NCBI GenBank assembly: GCA_947463775.1
Contig: CANHVD010000347.1
Span: 1 to 6,408, forward strand
Direction: 5' to 3'
DNA: 6,408 nt
Origin: Planctomycetaceae bacterium
Lineage (GTDB): Bacteria; Planctomycetota; Planctomycetia; Planctomycetales; Planctomycetaceae
The notes beneath the pieces are model-generated. The model saw only the letters and a program-made list of their open reading frames with translations. It did no database searches and was not told the DNA's origin. The translations under genes were made by a program, and so were the position numbers. Positions within the stretch are counted from its first letter, which is position 1; each line of letters opens with the position of its first letter. Positions 5,902 to 6,408 of this stretch are shown here, piece by piece.

Positions 5902-6408
5902 TTATTCAGAGACTGCTCCTCGAAGTCGATTGTAGAGCGAATCCCAGCCCGTAATCGTAACGCTGGACTGCCATGTGTCTCCGCGACGAAATGATTCAAG
6001 TTCAGAATTCATCGATTCCGGAGCGACCACTTCGATCGACCGTTGCGTTCCTGTAATCTGCCCGATGACTGTCTTCCCATTGGAAAAGTCCGGAGCAGCA
6101 TCCGTCATCCCGAAAGATGTACTGATGCGATCAACAACGACCGCGATGTCATAGACTTCATCAGCCGCCGCTTCGAGAATGAGGTTACGTTGTGAGCTGT
6201 TTCGTCCGGCTGACTCGAGCAGGGAAAGTAGTTCTTCGATGGACTCCGGCGGTGTGTTCTCTGAAGGCACTGACAAGTGTTCTGCAGGTGGAAGTGCCGG
6301 AGGACTCATGCCCTGCCCTGCTATCGTTTTGGGAGTCACAGCAACCGTTGGCGAGAATGCCGGAACCTGCTCAAAAGGCAAAGTCGCAGATGCCGAAAAG
6401 ACCGTTGA
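5902..6408 (-). CDS. Protein of unknown function, probably exported, N-terminus cut by window edge
   Basis: 168 codons are visible and the frame is open at the right edge, so the true start lies outside. An internal TTG at 6381 is not a likely start. I do not recognise the family. The first visible residues, STVFSASAT, look like the end of a signal peptide with an Ala-x-Ala type site, which suggests export; this is an inference from a fragment. A Pro-rich linker follows (about 11-50), then an acidic helix SIEELLSLLE, another helix around 68-90, and a C-terminal beta-rich part with KTVIGQITGT, then RRGDTW and VTITGWDSLYNRL. That last pattern could be a small OB-like barrel, but I cannot confirm it. 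The TAA at 5904-5902 lies 8 bases from the stop of the convergent pseudouridine synthase gene, with no terminator between them. Confidence 0.75.
   Translation of the reverse strand, partial: STVFSASATLPFEQVPAFSPTVAVTPKTIAGQGMSPPALPPAEHLSVPSENTPPESIEELLSLLESAGRNSSQRNLILEAAADEVYDIAVVVDRISTSFGMTDAAPDFSNGKTVIGQITGTQRSIEVVAPESMNSELESFRRGDTWQSSVTITGWDSLYNRLRGAVSE

Overview
The window most likely comes from a member of the Planctomycetota. This is an inference from gene content and style: a large NfeD/ClpP-class membrane protease with two protease-fold domains, a small FHA protein, a secreted Cys/Pro/Lys repeat protein, a TatD hydrolase of the type found in ebo clusters, moderate GC, and loosely spaced genes on alternating strands. 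No rRNA, tRNA, insertion sequence, phage gene or CRISPR array is visible, and it reads as ordinary chromosome.

Layout from left to right. Positions 1-1661 (minus) hold an NfeD-family protein whose C-terminus runs off the left edge. It has a signal peptide, a ClpP-like domain that has lost its catalytic Ser/Lys, a second ClpP-like domain that keeps them, and C-terminal membrane helices. A likely promoter with a 21-bp-spaced dyad lies just upstream. Positions 1662-2086 appear non-coding. Positions 2087-2545 (minus) encode a 152-residue FHA-domain protein. A longer reading frame starting at 2878 exists, but its first 111 codons do not look like protein. Positions 2546-2904 form a divergent intergenic region with a striking dyad-rich element at 2668-2762 that can fold as a rod or a three-way junction, with competing hairpins. 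Positions 2905-3315 (plus) encode a secreted protein built from two arrays with a five-residue period (PKL, then PAC), followed by a textbook intrinsic terminator.

Positions 3494-4563 (plus) form a two-gene operon: an unrecognised 88-residue protein, then a TatD-family metal-dependent hydrolase resembling EboB, joined by a GTGA stop/start overlap. A good sigma-70-type promoter at 3402-3430 settles the start of the first gene. After about 320 bases with no gene comes an RluA-family pseudouridine synthase (4886-5893, plus). Facing it and ending 8 bases away is an unrecognised, probably exported protein (5902-6408, minus) cut by the right edge.

The genes are not one pathway: envelope proteolysis, phosphopeptide recognition, an envelope structural candidate, a metal hydrolase and RNA modification lie side by side. 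The best candidates for something undescribed are the repeat protein at 2905-3315, the structured element upstream of it, and the isolated EboB-like hydrolase with its small partner.
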